Source of the DNA: an uncultured Eubacteriales bacterium
GTDB lineage: Bacteria > Bacillota > Clostridia > Lachnospirales > Anaerotignaceae
DNA: 8,772 bases
NCBI GenBank assembly: GCA_934256695.1
Contig: CAKQPE010000080.1
Coordinates: 1 to 8,772 of the forward strand
Direction: 5' to 3'
Part shown: in pieces, positions 7,768 through 8,772 of the stretch
Layout of the letters: the number at the start of each line of letters is the position of its first letter
Numbering within the stretch: the first letter of the stretch is position 1
Program-made: the position numbers and the translations under genes
The notes under the pieces: model-generated
Databases searched by the model: none
What the model was told of the DNA's origin: nothing
Seen by the model: the letters and a program-made list of their open reading frames with translations, nothing else

Positions 7768-7797
7768 GTATAACTGATTTTAATAAAGGTTAATTTA
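7768..7797 (+). promoter_or_regulatory. Candidate forespore (sigma-F/sigma-G) promoter for spoIVB
   Basis: GTATA at 7768-7772 fits the -35 element shared by sigma-F and sigma-G (GHATR type). After 15 bases comes GGTTAATTTA (7788-7797), which agrees with the Bacillus sigma-F -10 pattern GGNNANANTR at all specified bases but one. Read as sigma-G, the spacer is 18 bases and the -10 is TAATTTA, five of seven against CATNHTA. Bacillus spoIVB is known to be transcribed by sigma-G and weakly by sigma-F. The match sits about 40 bases before the start codon. It is inferred from Bacillus consensus recalled from memory, in AT-rich DNA where chance matches occur. Confidence 0.5.
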
Positions 7798-7822
7798 AAA
7801 ACGGGAAATAATTTTTTATAAC

Positions 7823-7830
7823 GGAAGTGA
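7823..7830 (+). promoter_or_regulatory. Ribosome binding site that selects the GTG start of spoIVB
   Basis: GGAAGTGA lies 5 bases before GTG 7836. An ATG at 7834 overlaps this GTG but is followed at once by TGA, so it cannot start a protein. The spoIVB frame therefore begins at the GTG. Confidence 0.65.
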
Positions 7831-7835
7831 TAAAT

Positions 7836-8772
7836 GTGATTAAAAAACAAAACCTAAGCAAAAAAATATTTATTTGTTCTTTCCTCTCGGTAATTTTTAT
7901 TCTTAATGTATTAACAAATTCTTTGCCCAAAAGTATAAGCGTATATGAAAACAGCAGGTGTCATATAGGTCTTATAAAAAATAAAAACGAGGCTGTAACT
8001 GTACTTGAAAACAGTACAAAACCTTTGGCAACAGATACAAACCAAAATATAAAAATAGATTTACTCAGAGGAAAGAGCTTTGTTTCGAAAAACAGTGGTG
8101 TATATGAGCTGAAGTATACTGTTTTGGGACTTCCACTAAAAACGGTAAACCTTAATGTACTGCCAAAAAAAGAAGTATATACTTGCGGCAATACTATAGG
8201 CATTGTGATTTATACTAAAGGCGTTCTTGTTCTCGGAACGGGAAGCGTAGAATGTGAAAACGGAGAAAAAATTTCACCTTCTCTCGGACTTATTAAAACA
8301 GGTGACAGCATTATATCCGTAGACGGAAAAGAGATGTTTTCAAAAGAAGATTTTTTAAAGGCTGTATCAGAAAGCAACGGAAAGGCCCTTAATATCTCGC
8401 TTATACGAAACGGAATCAAACAAAAAGTTTATGTTACACCTGTAAAAAACAATACCAATAAAAAGTATACCATAGGGTGTTGGATACGTGATGATACTCA
8501 AGGTTTGGGAACACTTACATTTACAGAGCCTAAAAACAATACCTTCGGTGCTTTGGGGCATGGAATATATGATGTTGATACGGCAATGATTACTCCTGTA
8601 TCACATGGAGAAATAACAAAAGCAGAGATTTCCGGAGTAAAAAAAGGCAAATGCGGTGATCCGGGAGAAATTATCGGAAATCTTGATAAAAATATTGTTA
8701 TCGGAAATGTTGATAAAAATACTGAATGCGGAATATATGGCAGTGTAAAGAACAAGAATTTTTTTAATCAGA
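7836..8772 (+). CDS. spoIVB: SpoIVB, forespore signalling serine peptidase (S55), partial at right edge
   Basis: SpoIVB is a serine peptidase made in the forespore and exported to the space between forespore and mother cell. There it cleaves SpoIVFA to release pro-sigma-K processing (Bacillus knowledge). The frame is open to the window edge, giving 312 codons of about 400-430. A basic start (IKKQNLSKK) precedes a hydrophobic segment at residues 11-26 that should act as an uncleaved anchor or signal. A PDZ domain spans about 122-205 (KGVLVLGTG, then LGLIKTGDSIISVDG). The S55 domain opens with WIRDDTQGLGTLTF (from W216), and H242 in GALGHGI matches the catalytic H236 of B. subtilis. The Asp and Ser (D363 and S378 there) lie past the edge, so activity cannot be confirmed here. 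The GTG start is supported by GGAAGTGA at 7823-7830. It is separated from recN by a terminator. Confidence 0.95.
   Translation, partial: MIKKQNLSKKIFICSFLSVIFILNVLTNSLPKSISVYENSRCHIGLIKNKNEAVTVLENSTKPLATDTNQNIKIDLLRGKSFVSKNSGVYELKYTVLGLPLKTVNLNVLPKKEVYTCGNTIGIVIYTKGVLVLGTGSVECENGEKISPSLGLIKTGDSIISVDGKEMFSKEDFLKAVSESNGKALNISLIRNGIKQKVYVTPVKNNTNKKYTIGCWIRDDTQGLGTLTFTEPKNNTFGALGHGIYDVDTAMITPVSHGEITKAEISGVKKGKCGDPGEIIGNLDKNIVIGNVDKNTECGIYGSVKNKNFFNQ
8673..8726 (+). repeat. Two 27-base near-identical tandem units within spoIVB
   Basis: Units 8673-8699 and 8700-8726 are adjacent, in frame, and differ at 4 of 27 bases. They encode IGNLDKNIV and IGNVDKNTE. The second unit fits the usual SpoIVB segment (IG..DKNTECGIYG); the first occupies the preceding GEI-G strand region. 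It may be a small duplication or convergent beta-strand sequence. Confidence 0.6.

Overview
The window is an AT-rich chromosomal segment with every recognisable gene on the + strand. It carries the conserved repair and isoprenoid cluster of the Firmicutes, and the gene order points to an endospore-forming member of the class Clostridia. The supports are a spoIVB gene immediately after recN, nadK between tlyA and argR (an arrangement I associate with clostridia rather than Bacillus), AT-rich codon choice (many ATA, AGA and CTT codons), and strong Shine-Dalgarno sites at several genes. I cannot name the genus from sequence alone.

Layout. Positions 1-7629 look like one tightly packed transcription unit: xseA (3' part only), xseB, ispA, dxs, tlyA, nadK, argR, recN. 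Gaps between genes are 0-31 bases, and two junctions overlap (xseA/xseB by 26 bases, xseB/ispA by 4). A good intrinsic terminator follows recN at about 7655-7695. The AT-rich spacer after it holds no gene but contains a credible forespore-type (sigma-F/sigma-G) promoter at 7768-7797. From 7836 to the right edge runs the N-terminal three quarters or so of spoIVB, which is cut off by the end of the window.

How the genes work together. XseA and XseB form exonuclease VII, and RecN acts at double-strand breaks, so DNA repair brackets the unit. Dxs (first step of the MEP pathway) and IspA (farnesyl diphosphate synthesis) supply isoprenoids. NadK makes NADP. TlyA is an rRNA 2'-O-methyltransferase, and ArgR is the arginine-responsive regulator. 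The shared transcript probably reflects growth-linked housekeeping more than one pathway. SpoIVB belongs to a different programme: it is made in the forespore and signals across the septum to trigger pro-sigma-K processing. The terminator plus forespore promoter mark that switch.

Novelty. I see no mobile element, CRISPR array, tRNA or rRNA, and no undescribed system. All eight complete or near-complete proteins keep their family's key residues. The points worth a second look are small: the forespore promoter, an ambiguous start at dxs, a possible three-codon minicistron between nadK and argR, and a 27-base near-tandem repeat inside spoIVB.
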